A stretch of DNA of 64,000 nt from assembly GCF_000383615.1 (NCBI RefSeq), contig NZ_KB911586.1, positions 67,276 to 131,275 on the forward strand, given 5' to 3'. Below, piece by piece: positions 1 to 7,955 of this stretch. The DNA comes from Streptomyces canus 299MFChir4.1. GTDB lineage: Bacteria; Actinomycetota; Actinomycetes; Streptomycetales; Streptomycetaceae. The notes below the pieces were generated by a model, which was given only the letters and a program-made list of their open reading frames with translations, was not told where the DNA came from and made no database searches. The translations under genes and the position numbers were made by a program. The first letter of the stretch is position 1; each line of letters opens with the position of its first letter.

Positions 1-53
1 ACCGCACGCGCTACACAAGCCCCCACCGGGCCCGCAGCTGCGCCGCAGGCATC

Positions 54-73
54 AGGGGCGCGGGGAACTGCGC
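54..73. repeat. Dispersed GTTCCCCGCGCCCCT-type element, copy 1
   Basis: The 20-mer AGGGGCGCGGGGAACTGCGC is, in reverse complement, 19/20 identical to positions 63180-63199 near the other end of the window. Both copies lie in non-coding DNA next to gene ends. The motif resembles a short element I remember as common in Streptomyces intergenic regions; that recollection is not tested here. Apart from this element and a possible -10 box, I see nothing in bases 1-146. Confidence 0.5.
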
Positions 74-133
74 AAAAACGCCCGCCCCCACCGAACCCGC
101 ACCCGAACCCCGCCCCACCGCCGGAGGCCCCCG

Positions 134-139
134 TACGCT
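134..139 (+). promoter_or_regulatory. Possible -10 box for a leaderless murB transcript
   Basis: TACGCT, the same hexamer as the -10 of the rpsL promoter in this window, ends 8 bases before the GTG start of murB. There is no Shine-Dalgarno-like purine run upstream of that GTG. Transcription from this box would start at or next to the start codon, giving a leaderless mRNA. No convincing -35 hexamer is present 16-18 nt upstream, so the call is tentative. Confidence 0.35.
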
Positions 140-146
140 GTACCCC

Positions 147-1202
147 GTGCAGGAACGACACGACGCCCCCCTCGCCCCCCTGACCACCTTCCGCCTCGGT
201 GGCCCCGCCACCCGCCTCGTCACCGCGACGACCGACGCCGAGGTGATCGAGGTCGTCCGCGAGGCCGACGCCACCGGCACCCCCCTCCTCGTCATCGGCG
301 GCGGGTCCAACCTCGTCATCGGGGACAAGGGCTTCGACGGCACCGCTCTCGTCATCGCCACCAAGGGCTACGAACTCACCGGCACCCACCTCACCCTCGC
401 CGCCGGCGAAGTGTGGACCGACGCCGTCGCACGCACTGTGGAGGCCGGACTCGCCGGGATCGAATGTCTGGCCGGCATCCCCGGCTCCGCGGGCGCGACC
501 CCCATCCAGAACGTCGGCGCCTACGGCCAGGAGGTGTCCTCCACCATCACCGAGGTCATCGCCTACGACCGCCGCAGCGGTGCGACCGTCACCCTCACCA
601 ACGACGACTGCGCCTTCTCCTACCGCCACAGCCGCTTCAAGGAAGACCCCGCCCGCTACGTCGTCCTGCGCGTCCGCTTCGACCTGGAGGACGCCGACGG
701 CCTCTCCGCGCCGGTCAAGTACGCCGAGACCGCCCGCACCCTGGGCGTGGAACCCGGCGACCGCGTCCCCCTCACCCAGGCCCGCGAGACCGTCCTGAAG
801 CTGCGCGCGGGCAAGGGCATGGTCCTGGACCCCGACGACCACGACACCTGGTCGGCGGGCTCCTTCTTCACCAACCCCCTCCTCACGGCGGCCCAGTTCG
901 CGGAGTTCCACGCGCGCGTGAAGCACCACCTCGGCGAGGACGCCGTACCGCCGGCCTACCCCGCGGGCGACGGCCGCACCAAGACCTCCGCGGCCTGGCT
1001 CATCGACAAGGCCGGCTTCACCAAGGGCTACGGCACCGGCCCCGCCCGCATCTCCACCAAGCACACCCTGGCCCTCACCAACCGGGGCAACGCCACCACG
1101 GAGGACCTCCTCGCCCTGGCCCGGGAGGTCGTGGCAGGCGTACGGGACACCTTCGGCATCACCCTGGTCAACGAGCCGGTGACAGTGGGCGTCAACGTGT
1201 AG
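147..1202 (+). CDS. murB: UDP-N-acetylenolpyruvoylglucosamine reductase
   Basis: 351 aa cytoplasmic FAD-dependent, NADPH-using enzyme that reduces UDP-GlcNAc-enolpyruvate to UDP-MurNAc, the second committed step of peptidoglycan precursor synthesis. The N-terminal half shows the FAD-binding signature (LVIGGGSNLVIGDKGF, about residues 49-64) and GIPGSAGATPIQNVGAYGQE. The C-terminal half has AGSFFTNP, carrying the proton-donor serine, and the SAAWLIDKAGFTKG motif. Length and motifs are normal for an actinobacterial MurB. The GTG start at 147 is taken because it begins the conserved region at the right distance and a -10-like box ends 8 nt upstream; no ribosome-binding site is visible. Downstream genes run in opposite or independent orientation, so it is probably transcribed alone. 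Confidence 0.96.
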   Translation: MQERHDAPLAPLTTFRLGGPATRLVTATTDAEVIEVVREADATGTPLLVIGGGSNLVIGDKGFDGTALVIATKGYELTGTHLTLAAGEVWTDAVARTVEAGLAGIECLAGIPGSAGATPIQNVGAYGQEVSSTITEVIAYDRRSGATVTLTNDDCAFSYRHSRFKEDPARYVVLRVRFDLEDADGLSAPVKYAETARTLGVEPGDRVPLTQARETVLKLRAGKGMVLDPDDHDTWSAGSFFTNPLLTAAQFAEFHARVKHHLGEDAVPPAYPAGDGRTKTSAAWLIDKAGFTKGYGTGPARISTKHTLALTNRGNATTEDLLALAREVVAGVRDTFGITLVNEPVTVGVNV

Positions 1203-1221
1203 CCGACCAGGTCCGAAAGCG

Positions 1222-1854
1222 TCAGTACGCCACCCCGACCCCCTGCTTCACGACTCCCGCGTCCCCCACCATCCCCAGCATCGCGTGCGCCACATCCGCC
1301 CGCGAGATGAACCGCCCCCGAGCCGGAAACCCCCCGGCCACCACGCGGTACACGCCGGTCACGGGCTTGTCCTGAAGGCGCGGCGGACGCACGACGGTCC
1401 AGTCCGCACCGCTCGCCGCCAGCTCCGCCTCCATCGCGCTCAGGTCGGCGTAGACGTCCTTCAGTACGGCGGACACGAGCCCCCGCATCCACCGGTCCAC
1501 CGCCCCCTCGTCCACCGGCGCCGGCCCGACCGGCCCCGCGCTGACGGCCAGCACCCGCCGGACCTGCTCCGCCTCCATCGCGGCCAGCACGACGCGGGTC
1601 AGCCGCGTCGCGATCCCGGCGTCCTTGCGGGCGCGCGGCCCGAGCCCGGACAGCACCGCGTCCCGCCCGGCCACGGCGGGCCGCAGGACCTCCGGGCCGG
1701 TGAGGTCCGCGCGGACCACCTCCAGCCGTGCGCCGGTGACGGTCAGCCGGGCAGGATCCCGTACGACCGCCGTGATCTCATGGCCCGTCGCCAGGCCCTG
1801 CCGGACGAGCTCGCGCCCTATGCCCCCGGTGGCACCGAAAACCGTGAGTTTCAT
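1222..1854 (-). CDS. NAD(P)-binding atypical short-chain dehydrogenase-like protein
   Basis: 210 aa. The N-terminus MKLTVFGATGGIGRELVRQG is a Rossmann dinucleotide-binding loop (GATGGIG), and VVRDPARL follows strand 2, as in NAD(P)H-binding flavin-reductase-like/NmrA-like proteins (Pfam NAD_binding_10 type). No full Tyr-x-x-x-Lys SDR catalytic pair is evident, so it could be a reductase or a redox-sensing protein. Start ATG at 1854 is preferred: GGGAG lies six bases upstream, whereas an upstream in-frame start at 1893 falls inside the operator DNA. It is divergent from a TetR regulator across about 118 bp containing two matching palindromes, so it is probably that regulator's target. Substrate unknown. 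Confidence 0.8.
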   Translation of the reverse strand: MKLTVFGATGGIGRELVRQGLATGHEITAVVRDPARLTVTGARLEVVRADLTGPEVLRPAVAGRDAVLSGLGPRARKDAGIATRLTRVVLAAMEAEQVRRVLAVSAGPVGPAPVDEGAVDRWMRGLVSAVLKDVYADLSAMEAELAASGADWTVVRPPRLQDKPVTGVYRVVAGGFPARGRFISRADVAHAMLGMVGDAGVVKQGVGVAY

Positions 1855-1879
1855 GGGTACTCCCGTACTCGAAGGAGGT

Positions 1880-1899
1880 GGGTGAGTATTCACTCACCC
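1880..1899. promoter_or_regulatory. Operator palindrome 1 (TetR target)
   Basis: Perfect inverted repeat GGGTGAGT-ATTC-ACTCACCC: two 8-bp arms with a 4-bp spacer, 26 bp in front of the minus-strand NAD(P)-binding gene. The half-site GGGTRAGT recurs in the second palindrome at 1915-1934, 35 bp away centre to centre. Two similar palindromes between a TetR gene and a divergent enzyme gene are the usual layout for autoregulation plus target control; binding is inferred. Confidence 0.75.
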
Positions 1900-1914
1900 C
1901 TGCCTCCCTCTAGA

Positions 1915-1934
1915 GTGGGTAAGTACTCACCCAC
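1915..1934. promoter_or_regulatory. Operator palindrome 2 (TetR target)
   Basis: Near-perfect palindrome GTGGGTAAGT/ACTCACCCAC: 9 of 10 positions pair, no spacer. It shares GGGTRAGT half-sites with 1880-1899 and lies 38 bp before the TetR start codon, where a bound repressor could block the regulator's own promoter. Confidence 0.75.
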
Positions 1935-1972
1935 CCGTCAAGCCCGCCATCCGACCAAGGGGACCGAACAGC

Positions 1973-2590
1973 ATGGAGCCCAAGCCCGGTCCGGCCCGCG
2001 TCCGCATCCTTGACGCCGCCCACGAGCTGATGCTCACCGTGGGGCTGGCGCGTACCACGACCAAGGAGATCGCCAAGGCGGCCGGCTGCTCCGAGGCGGC
2101 GCTGTACAAGTACTTCGCCGGCAAGGAGGAGGTGTTCATCCGCGTCCTCGCGGAACGCCTCCCGAGACTGGCCCCCCTGCTGCACGCCCTCGCCGCCGAG
2201 CCGGGCCGCCACAGCCTGGAGGAGAACCTCACCGAGATCGCCCGCCAGGCCGCCCTCTTCTACGAGCAGAGCTTTCCGATCGCCGCCTCGCTGTACGCCG
2301 AGACCCAGCTCAAGCGGCGCCACGACGACGCGATGCGCGAGATGGAGTCAGGCCCGCACAAGCCGATCGAGTGGCTCGACGCCTACCTCCGCGCCGAGCA
2401 GTCCATCGGCCGGGTCGCCCCCGATGCCGACACCTTCGCCGCCGCCTCCTTGCTGCTCGGCGCCTGTGCCCAGCGCGCCTTCGCCTACGACGCCACCGCG
2501 GACGGCGTACGGCCGCCGGTGGAGGAGTTCGCGAGCCGGCTGGCCAGGACCCTGCTGGGCGGAATCTCGGTTGCCGGGGAATCGGTGTGA
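1973..2590 (+). CDS. TetR family transcriptional regulator
   Basis: 205 aa. Residues 8-55 form the TetR helix-turn-helix: RVRILDAAHELM, GLARTTTKEIAKAAG (helices 2-3) and ALYKYFAGKEEVF (recognition helix and start of helix 4). The remaining 150 residues are a typical all-helical ligand/dimerisation domain without a recognisable ligand class. ATG at 1973 follows AAGGGGA eight bases upstream. It is divergent from the NAD(P)-binding gene, with two GGGTRAGT palindromes between them, suggesting autoregulation and repression of that neighbour in response to an unknown ligand, perhaps a reactive or toxic compound. Confidence 0.92.
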   Translation: MEPKPGPARVRILDAAHELMLTVGLARTTTKEIAKAAGCSEAALYKYFAGKEEVFIRVLAERLPRLAPLLHALAAEPGRHSLEENLTEIARQAALFYEQSFPIAASLYAETQLKRRHDDAMREMESGPHKPIEWLDAYLRAEQSIGRVAPDADTFAAASLLLGACAQRAFAYDATADGVRPPVEEFASRLARTLLGGISVAGESV

Positions 2591-2606
2591 CCGTCACGCT
2601 GGGCCC

Positions 2607-3248
2607 ATGCGGCTGAGGCTCACCGAGTTCAGACCCCGTATCGGTCCCCACGAACACCGGGTCGTCCAGCCCCGTCACACTCTGCGCCATGCCTCCTTGA
2701 CCGCTCCGGAGCCGATCGGTCTGCTCCTCGGCGACCACGACGGGCTGAACCGGCTCGCCGGCCTGTTCTCCTTCGCCGCCCACTCGCGGCACACGATCGT
2801 CCATGTGCCGCTGCGGGACGGGGTCCCGCCGGACAAGGGCCAGGGGGAGCGGGTGAACCTCGTCCTGGCCCACCACTCGTACGGACTGCGTCCCAGCAAG
2901 TGGCCCGAGCTGCGGCACGCGCTCAGAACCGGTGCCCCGCTGTCCGTGGAGACCGACCAGGCCCGTACCCGCGACGACGCCGAGGCCTGGCGGCGACGGC
3001 AGACGCACGCGGACTTCCGGGACGAGCTGCGGCACGCCACCCACGCGCGTACGTTCTTCCTGTTCGGCAGCCGGGACGCGTTCGCGCAGACGGCCGTGGA
3101 TCTCGCGTGGGCTGCGGACTGGGGGCCGCGCCAGAAGGGGGCCGACACGGGGGCGTCCGTCCTGGCCACGGGGGTCTCACCGAAGCAGCCGCCCGGCGGC
3201 GGCCACCCCTACGAGGTGCTCGTCTGCTTCAAGAAGCCGGCCCGCTGA
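2607..3248 (+). CDS. Hypothetical protein
   Basis: 213 aa; I do not recognise a family. The sequence is soluble-looking, rich in His and Arg, with no signal peptide or membrane segment. Notable stretches are LLLGDHDGLNRLAGLFSFAA, VNLVLAHHSYGLRPSKWPEL and a C-terminal GGHPYEVLVCFKKP, which looks like a final beta strand. ATG at 2607 starts 17 bp after the TetR stop, so it may be co-transcribed with it. The frame remains open upstream but only inside the TetR gene. Its 3' end overlaps the convergent adenosine deaminase-like gene by 20 bp. Coding is supported by strong third-position GC bias along its whole length. Confidence 0.7.
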   Translation: MRLRLTEFRPRIGPHEHRVVQPRHTLRHASLTAPEPIGLLLGDHDGLNRLAGLFSFAAHSRHTIVHVPLRDGVPPDKGQGERVNLVLAHHSYGLRPSKWPELRHALRTGAPLSVETDQARTRDDAEAWRRRQTHADFRDELRHATHARTFFLFGSRDAFAQTAVDLAWAADWGPRQKGADTGASVLATGVSPKQPPGGGHPYEVLVCFKKPAR

Positions 3249-4269
3249 GCCAGTCGTCCACCCCCGACAGCAGCTTGGTCTTCACGTCCTCCGGCGCCGC
3301 CGAACCCCGTACCGACTGTCGGGCCAGTTCCGCGAGTTCCGCGTCCGAGAACCCGTGCCAGCGCCGGGCGATCTCGTACTGGGCGGCCAGCCGGGACCCG
3401 AACAGCAGGGGGTCGTCGGCGCCCAGTGCCATCGGCACCCCCGCCTCGAACAGCTTCCGCAGCGGCACGTCCTCGGGCTTCTCGTACACGCCGAGAGCCA
3501 CGTTCGACGCCGGGCACACCTCGCACGTCACCTGCCGGTCGGCCAGCCGCTTCAGCAGCCGAGGGTCCTCCGCCGCGCGCACCCCGTGCCCGATCCGCGT
3601 GGCGCTCAGGTCGTCCAGGCAGTCCCGCACCGAGGCAGGACCGCTCAGCTCGCCGCCGTGCGGCGCCGACAGCAGCCCGCCCTCGCGCGCGATGTGGAAC
3701 GCCCTGTCGAAGTCCCGTGCCATGCCCCGGCGTTCGTCGTTCGACAACCCGAAGCCCACCACGCCCTTGTCCGCGTACCGCACCGCGAGCCGGGCCAGCG
3801 TGCGCGCGTCCAGCGGATGCTTCATCCGGTTCGCGGCGACCAGCACCCGCATCCCGAGCCCGGTCTCCCGCGAGGTCGTCTCGACCGCGTCCAGGATGAT
3901 CTCCAGCGCCGGGATCAGACCACCCATCCGGGGGGCGTACGACGTCGGGTCGACCTGGATCTCCAGCCACCCCGAGCCGTCGCGGACGTCCTCCTCCGCG
4001 GCCTCCCGCACCAGCCGCTGGATGTCCTCGGGCTCCCTCAGGCACGAGCGCGCCGCGTCGTACAGCCGCTGGAACCGGAACCAGCCGCGCTCGTCCGTGG
4101 CCCGCAGTCTCGGGGGCTCGCCACTGGTCAGTGCGTCGACCAGGGCCTCGGGCAGCCGCACTCCGTACTTGTCGGCCAGTTCCAGAACCGTCGCCGGGCG
4201 CATCGAGCCCGTGAAGTGCAGGTGCAGATGGGCTTTCGGCAGCTCAGAGACATCACGTACACGCTCCAT
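3229..4269 (-). CDS. Adenosine deaminase-like protein (purine deaminase family)
   Basis: 346 aa metal-dependent amidohydrolase of the adenosine/AMP deaminase superfamily, predicted to hydrolyse an amino group from a purine (deoxy)nucleoside or analogue in salvage. Zinc ligands are visible as HLH (H16, H18), H204 in HGGE with catalytic E207, H228 in RIGHG, and D285 with D286 in ADDP. The motif after the first two histidines is FTGS, where canonical adenosine deaminases have LDG(A/S). The ribose-contacting Asp is therefore Thr20, and HAGE is HGGE, so substrate preference may differ from adenosine. Position next to murB and aspC matches the Streptomyces arrangement. ATG at 4269 is used; only a weak AGGATCC lies upstream. 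Confidence 0.85.
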   Translation of the reverse strand: MERVRDVSELPKAHLHLHFTGSMRPATVLELADKYGVRLPEALVDALTSGEPPRLRATDERGWFRFQRLYDAARSCLREPEDIQRLVREAAEEDVRDGSGWLEIQVDPTSYAPRMGGLIPALEIILDAVETTSRETGLGMRVLVAANRMKHPLDARTLARLAVRYADKGVVGFGLSNDERRGMARDFDRAFHIAREGGLLSAPHGGELSGPASVRDCLDDLSATRIGHGVRAAEDPRLLKRLADRQVTCEVCPASNVALGVYEKPEDVPLRKLFEAGVPMALGADDPLLFGSRLAAQYEIARRWHGFSDAELAELARQSVRGSAAPEDVKTKLLSGVDDWLSGPAS

Positions 4270-4339
4270 TCCAGGATCCTGCCGTACGTCACGGGCGTCC
4301 CGGTACCACTTTCCCCTTTAGTGGTCTTGCTCGCACAAA

Positions 4340-4379
4340 AAAAGGGACCAGCTACTCACGCGAGTAGCTGGTCCCTTTT
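4340..4379 (-). terminator. Intrinsic terminator of aspC
   Basis: Perfect 18-bp stem (4340-4357 with 4362-4379) and a 4-nt ACGC loop. Read on the minus strand, just past the aspC stop, it is followed by a run of seven T. On the plus strand only four T close the stem, so the minus-strand direction is the main one. Confidence 0.93.
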
Positions 4380-4388
4380 GCGGCGACC

Positions 4389-5615
4389 TCAGTCGCGCGC
4401 CTCCGCCAGCAGCTTCTGGATCCGCGAGACACCCTCGACGAGATCCTCGTCACCCAGCGCGTACGACAGCCGCAGATAGCCCGGCGTGCCGAAGGCCTCG
4501 CCCGGGACGACCGCGACCTCGGCCTCCTCCAGGATCAGCGCGGCCAGCTCGACCGTGTCCTGCGGGCGCTTGCCGCGGATCTCCTTGCCGAGCAGGTCCT
4601 TGACCGACGGGTAGGCGTAGAAGGCGCCCTCGGGCTCCGGGCAGAGCACGCCGTCGATCTCGTTGAGCATGCGGACGATCGTCTTGCGGCGGCGGTCGAA
4701 GGCCGTGCGCATCTCCGCCACCGCGTCGAGGTTGCCGGAGACCGCGGCGAGGGCCGCGACCTGGGCGACGTTCGACACATTGGACGTGGCGTGCGACTGG
4801 AGGTTGGTCGCGGCCTTGACGACGTCCTTCGGGCCGATGATCCAGCCCACCCGCCAGCCCGTCATGGCGTACGTCTTCGCGACCCCGTTGACCACGACGC
4901 ACTTGTCGCGCAGCTCGGGCAGGAGTGCGGGCAGCGAGGTGAACTTCGCGTCGCCGTAGACGAGGTGCTCGTAGATCTCGTCGGTCAGCACCCACAAGCC
5001 GTGCTCGACTGCCCAGCGGCCGATCGCCTCGGCGTCGGCCTGGCTGTAGACGGCGCCGGTCGGGTTGGAGGGGGAGACGAAGAGGACGACCTTCGTCTTC
5101 TCGGTGCGGGCCGCCTCCAGCTGCTCGACGGAGACCCGGTAGCCGGTCGTCTCGTCGGCGACGACCTCCACCGGGACACCGCCGGCCAGCCGGATCGACT
5201 CCGGGTAGGTCGTCCAGTACGGCGCCGGGACGATGACCTCGTCGCCCGGGTCGAGGATCGCGGCGAAGGCCTCGTAGATCGCCTGCTTGCCGCCGTTGGT
5301 CACCAGGATCTGGGACGCCTCGACCTCGTAGCCGGAGTCACGGAGCGTCTTCGCGGCGATCGCGGCCTTCAGCTCGGGCAGGCCGCCGGCCGGCGTGTAG
5401 CGGTGGTACTTCGGGTTCGAGCAGGCCTCGATCGCGGCCTGGACGATGTAGTCCGGGGTCGGGAAGTCCGGTTCACCGGCGCCGAAGCCGATCACCGGCC
5501 GCCCGGCGGCCTTGAGGGCCTTGGCCTTGGCGTCCACGGCGAGGGTGGCGGATTCGGAGATCGCGCCGACTCGGGCGGAGACCCGGCGCTCGGTGGGAGG
5601 GGTTGCAGCGCTCAT
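4389..5615 (-). CDS. aspC: Pyridoxal-phosphate-dependent aspartate aminotransferase (class I)
   Basis: 408 aa fold-type I aminotransferase that interconverts aspartate plus 2-oxoglutarate with oxaloacetate plus glutamate. Visible signatures are [11 protein letters not shown] near the N-terminus, [11 protein letters not shown] (phosphate-loop region), [10 protein letters not shown] (PLP-binding Asn), DEIYEHLVY (Asp/Tyr to cofactor), [16 protein letters not shown] with the Schiff-base lysine in VAKTYAMTG, and LRLSYA with the substrate-carboxylate Arg. Start: ATG at 5615 gives [11 protein letters not shown], the usual Streptomyces N-terminus; an in-frame ATG at 5624 adds three residues. A strong terminator lies directly downstream. 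It is divergent from tRNA-Trp/secE. Confidence 0.95.
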   Translation of the reverse strand: MSAATPPTERRVSARVGAISESATLAVDAKAKALKAAGRPVIGFGAGEPDFPTPDYIVQAAIEACSNPKYHRYTPAGGLPELKAAIAAKTLRDSGYEVEASQILVTNGGKQAIYEAFAAILDPGDEVIVPAPYWTTYPESIRLAGGVPVEVVADETTGYRVSVEQLEAARTEKTKVVLFVSPSNPTGAVYSQADAEAIGRWAVEHGLWVLTDEIYEHLVYGDAKFTSLPALLPELRDKCVVVNGVAKTYAMTGWRVGWIIGPKDVVKAATNLQSHATSNVSNVAQVAALAAVSGNLDAVAEMRTAFDRRRKTIVRMLNEIDGVLCPEPEGAFYAYPSVKDLLGKEIRGKRPQDTVELAALILEEAEVAVVPGEAFGTPGYLRLSYALGDEDLVEGVSRIQKLLAEARD

Positions 5616-5750
5616 GGGGCCCATCGTTCCAGACCGGAAACTTCTCCGGCACACGGGTTTCACAGACTGAACAACAGCTGAACAACCGTCCGGATTCGCC
5701 CCGCACACTGGACGATCTTCCGCCCCCAAGGCCCGTACGGGCGCTTTCTG

Positions 5751-5780
5751 TTCGACGAGGGCCCGTGGACCACGTACACT
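5751..5780 (+). promoter_or_regulatory. Candidate promoter for tRNA-Trp (and secE)
   Basis: TTCGAC, 18-bp spacer, TACACT: a good vegetative-type -10 with a moderate -35. It ends 84 bp before the tRNA, so the primary transcript would need 5' processing. The rest of the 248-bp gap between aspC and the tRNA shows no other clear signal apart from a TACGTT at 5845 that lacks a -35. Confidence 0.5.
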
Positions 5781-5863
5781 CTCACCTCGTTGGCCTTCAG
5801 CAGCCGCCCGTCCAGGTGCACACCGAGCACTCGGTCGGATGCGGTACGTTGGGGGGCACACAA

Positions 5864-5936
5864 AGGGTCGTAGCTCAATTGGTAGAGCACCGGTCTCCAA
5901 AACCGGCGGTTGGGGGTTCAAGTCCCTCCGGCCCTG
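5864..5936 (+). tRNA. tRNA-Trp (anticodon CCA)
   Basis: A 73-nt cloverleaf. Acceptor stem is AGGGTCG/CGGCCCT with one G-T pair. The D-arm contains AGCTCAATTGGTAGAGC. The anticodon stem is CCGGT/ACCGG with loop CTCCAAA, giving anticodon CCA at 5897-5899. The T-arm is GGGGGTTCAAGTCCCTC-like, and the discriminator is G5936. The 3' CCA is not encoded (CTA follows). It lies directly upstream of secE, as in other Streptomyces. Confidence 0.97.
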
Positions 5937-6045
5937 CTACACACACCTTTCGCCAGGATGTGTGCGCATGTACGTACAGCAACGCACCGCCGTGCGGCTC
6001 CAACCGGGCGCGGCACGGCCACGACCCGGGAACAGGTGAGGACGA

Positions 6046-6333
6046 ATGGCGGATGCCGTGGGCTCCATCGACACGCCTGGCGCCCAGGACGAAGTGCCGG
6101 AGACCAAGAAGAAGACCCGCAAGGGCGGTAAGCGTGCCAAGAAGGGCCCGCTGAAGCGTCTCGCGACCTTCTACCGGCAGATCGTCGCCGAACTCCGCAA
6201 GGTCGTCTGGCCAACGCGGAATCAGCTGACGACGTACACGACCGTGGTGATCGTCTTCGTCCTCGTCATGATCGGTCTGGTGACCGTGATTGACTATGGA
6301 CTCAACCACGCCGCCAAGTACGTATTCGGCTGA
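6046..6333 (+). CDS. secE: Preprotein translocase subunit SecE
   Basis: 95 aa essential subunit of the SecYEG channel, clamping the two halves of SecY in the cytoplasmic membrane. The N-terminal half is Lys-rich and soluble ([15 protein letters not shown]). The conserved amphipathic region [17 protein letters not shown] and one C-terminal membrane helix ([21 protein letters not shown], about 67-87) define the family. This is the short, single-helix form usual in Gram-positives. ATG follows GGTGAGG seven bases upstream. It is the first gene of the secE-nusG unit, 109 bp after tRNA-Trp; its partner SecY is encoded at 38840. Confidence 0.96.
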   Translation: MADAVGSIDTPGAQDEVPETKKKTRKGGKRAKKGPLKRLATFYRQIVAELRKVVWPTRNQLTTYTTVVIVFVLVMIGLVTVIDYGLNHAAKYVFG

Positions 6334-6345
6334 GCACAGAGCGAA

Positions 6346-6373
6346 GGGCGCCGAGGTTACCGGCGCCCCTTTT
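6346..6373 (+). terminator. Terminator-like hairpin between secE and nusG
   Basis: GGGCGCCG (6346-6353), 7-nt loop, CGGCGCCC (6361-6368), followed by CTTTTC. It is short and its T-run is only four bases, so partial termination or 3'-end stabilisation of the secE mRNA is likelier than a full stop before nusG. Confidence 0.6.
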
Positions 6374-6413
6374 CGCATGTTCCACCCCATGTATCCAGGA
6401 AGAAGCAGCCACC

Positions 6414-7268
6414 GTGTCTGACCAGAACCTGAACGACGCCATCGAGCCCGACGAGTCTGTCGACGACGAGCTCGACATCGTCGAGGGCGCGGACGAGGAC
6501 CCGGATGAGGTCGAGGCTGCCGACGCCGAGGCCGGCGTGCCCGCCGAGGAAGCCGCCCTCCACGTCGAGGACGAGTCCGGCGGCGACGTCGAGGCCGTCG
6601 AGGACGAGGAAGAGGAAGAGGCGGACGCCGAGGAGGAGCCGGCCGAGCCGGTCGACCCCGTCGCCGCCCTCCGCGAGGAACTGCGGACCCTTCCCGGCGA
6701 GTGGTACGTCATCCACACCTACGCCGGTTACGAGAACCGCGTGAAGACCAACCTCGAGCAGCGTGCCGTGTCGCTGAACGTCGAGGACTTCATCTTCCAG
6801 GCCGAGGTGCCGCAGGAAGAGGTCGCGCAGATCAAGAACGGCGAGCGCAAGACGATCCGTCAGAACAAGCTCCCCGGCTACGTGCTGGTGCGCATGGACC
6901 TGACGAACGAGTCCTGGGGCGTCGTCCGCAACACCCCCGGCGTCACCGGCTTCGTGGGCAACGCCTACGACCCGTACCCGCTGACCCTGGACGAGATCGT
7001 CAAGATGCTCGCCCCGGAGGCCGAGGAGAAGGCCGCCCGCGAGGCCGCCGAGGCCGAGGGCAAGCCGGCTCCGGCCCGCAAGGTCGAGGTCCAGGTGCTG
7101 GACTTCGAGGTGGGCGACTCGGTCACCGTCACCGACGGCCCGTTCGCCACGCTGCAGGCCACGATCAACGAGATCAACGCCGACTCGAAGAAGGTCAAGG
7201 GCCTCGTCGAGATCTTCGGCCGCGAGACCCCGGTCGAGCTGAGCTTCGACCAGATCCAGAAGAACTGA
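6414..7268 (+). CDS. nusG: Transcription termination/antitermination factor NusG
   Basis: 284 aa general elongation factor that binds the RNA polymerase clamp and, through its KOW domain, partners such as ribosomal S10 or Rho. Residues 1-95 are a very acidic Asp/Glu/Ala/Val extension typical of actinobacteria. The NGN domain follows ([21 protein letters not shown] through PGVTGFVG). An Ala/Glu-rich linker leads to a C-terminal KOW domain ([21 protein letters not shown] and the closing [10 protein letters not shown]). GTG at 6414 follows AGGAAGAAG. The downstream hairpin is a strong terminator, so nusG ends the secE-nusG unit. Confidence 0.96.
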   Translation: MSDQNLNDAIEPDESVDDELDIVEGADEDPDEVEAADAEAGVPAEEAALHVEDESGGDVEAVEDEEEEEADAEEEPAEPVDPVAALREELRTLPGEWYVIHTYAGYENRVKTNLEQRAVSLNVEDFIFQAEVPQEEVAQIKNGERKTIRQNKLPGYVLVRMDLTNESWGVVRNTPGVTGFVGNAYDPYPLTLDEIVKMLAPEAEEKAAREAAEAEGKPAPARKVEVQVLDFEVGDSVTVTDGPFATLQATINEINADSKKVKGLVEIFGRETPVELSFDQIQKN

Positions 7269-7292
7269 CGTCTTCCGGACAGAACTTCCGAC

Positions 7293-7337
7293 CAGGTCAG
7301 GCGGGCTGTCACAGCTCGTCTGACCTGCTCGGTTTTT
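7293..7337 (+). terminator. Terminator after nusG
   Basis: A 16-bp stem (7293-7308 with 7312-7327, two G-T pairs) with a 3-nt TCA loop, then CTCGG and five T (7333-7337). It separates the secE-nusG transcript from rplK-rplA. Confidence 0.85.
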
Positions 7338-7363
7338 GGCCGCGCATCTATACCCGCTATCGT
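7336..7363 (+). promoter_or_regulatory. Weak candidate promoter for rplK-rplA
   Basis: TTGGCC, 16-bp spacer, TATCGT, immediately downstream of the nusG terminator and 71 bp before the rplK start. It is the best-placed hexamer pair in the gap, but the -35 matches only partly. Confidence 0.35.
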
Positions 7364-7434
7364 TGTGCGGTATGCCTGCGTCCGGGTGGTCCCCGTACGC
7401 GGGCAGGACCCGAATCGAAAGGACCCGGAGAGCT

Positions 7435-7869
7435 ATGCCTCCCAAGAAGAAGAAGGTCACGGGGCTCATCAAGCTCCAGATCCAGGCCGGTGCCGCCAAC
7501 CCGGCTCCGCCGGTCGGCCCCGCGCTGGGTCAGCACGGCGTGAACATCATGGAGTTCTGCAAGGCCTACAACGCCGCGACCGAGTCGCAGCGTGGCTGGG
7601 TGATCCCGGTGGAGATCACGGTCTACGAGGACCGCTCCTTCACCTTCATCACCAAGACCCCGCCGGCCGCGAAGATGATCCTCAAGGCCGCGGGCGTGGA
7701 GAAGGGCTCCGGCGAGCCGCACAAGACCAAGGTCGCCAAGATCACTCAGGCGCAGGTCCGCGAGATCGCCACCACCAAGATGCCCGACCTCAACGCCAAC
7801 GACCTGGACGCCGCCGCGAAGATCATCGCCGGTACCGCGCGTTCCATGGGCGTCACGGTCGAGGGCTGA
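7435..7869 (+). CDS. rplK: 50S ribosomal protein L11
   Basis: 144 aa component of the GTPase-associated centre of the 50S subunit; binds 23S rRNA helices 43/44 and is the contact point for thiostrepton-class antibiotics and for RelA sensing. The family N-terminus is clear ([26 protein letters not shown], here from residue 11), and the C-terminal rRNA-binding domain ends [15 protein letters not shown] at 7435 gives the [10 protein letters not shown] start and follows CCCGGAGAG; the longer open frame upstream is leader RNA. rplA follows 86 bp downstream. Confidence 0.97.
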   Translation: MPPKKKKVTGLIKLQIQAGAANPAPPVGPALGQHGVNIMEFCKAYNAATESQRGWVIPVEITVYEDRSFTFITKTPPAAKMILKAAGVEKGSGEPHKTKVAKITQAQVREIATTKMPDLNANDLDAAAKIIAGTARSMGVTVEG

Positions 7870-7955
7870 GCCCCACCCCCCTCGTACACCAAGCAGAAGT
7901 GGCAGGGCCTGCTCGGCCCGTACCACGACTCCTTTCAGAACACACAGGAGCAGTT

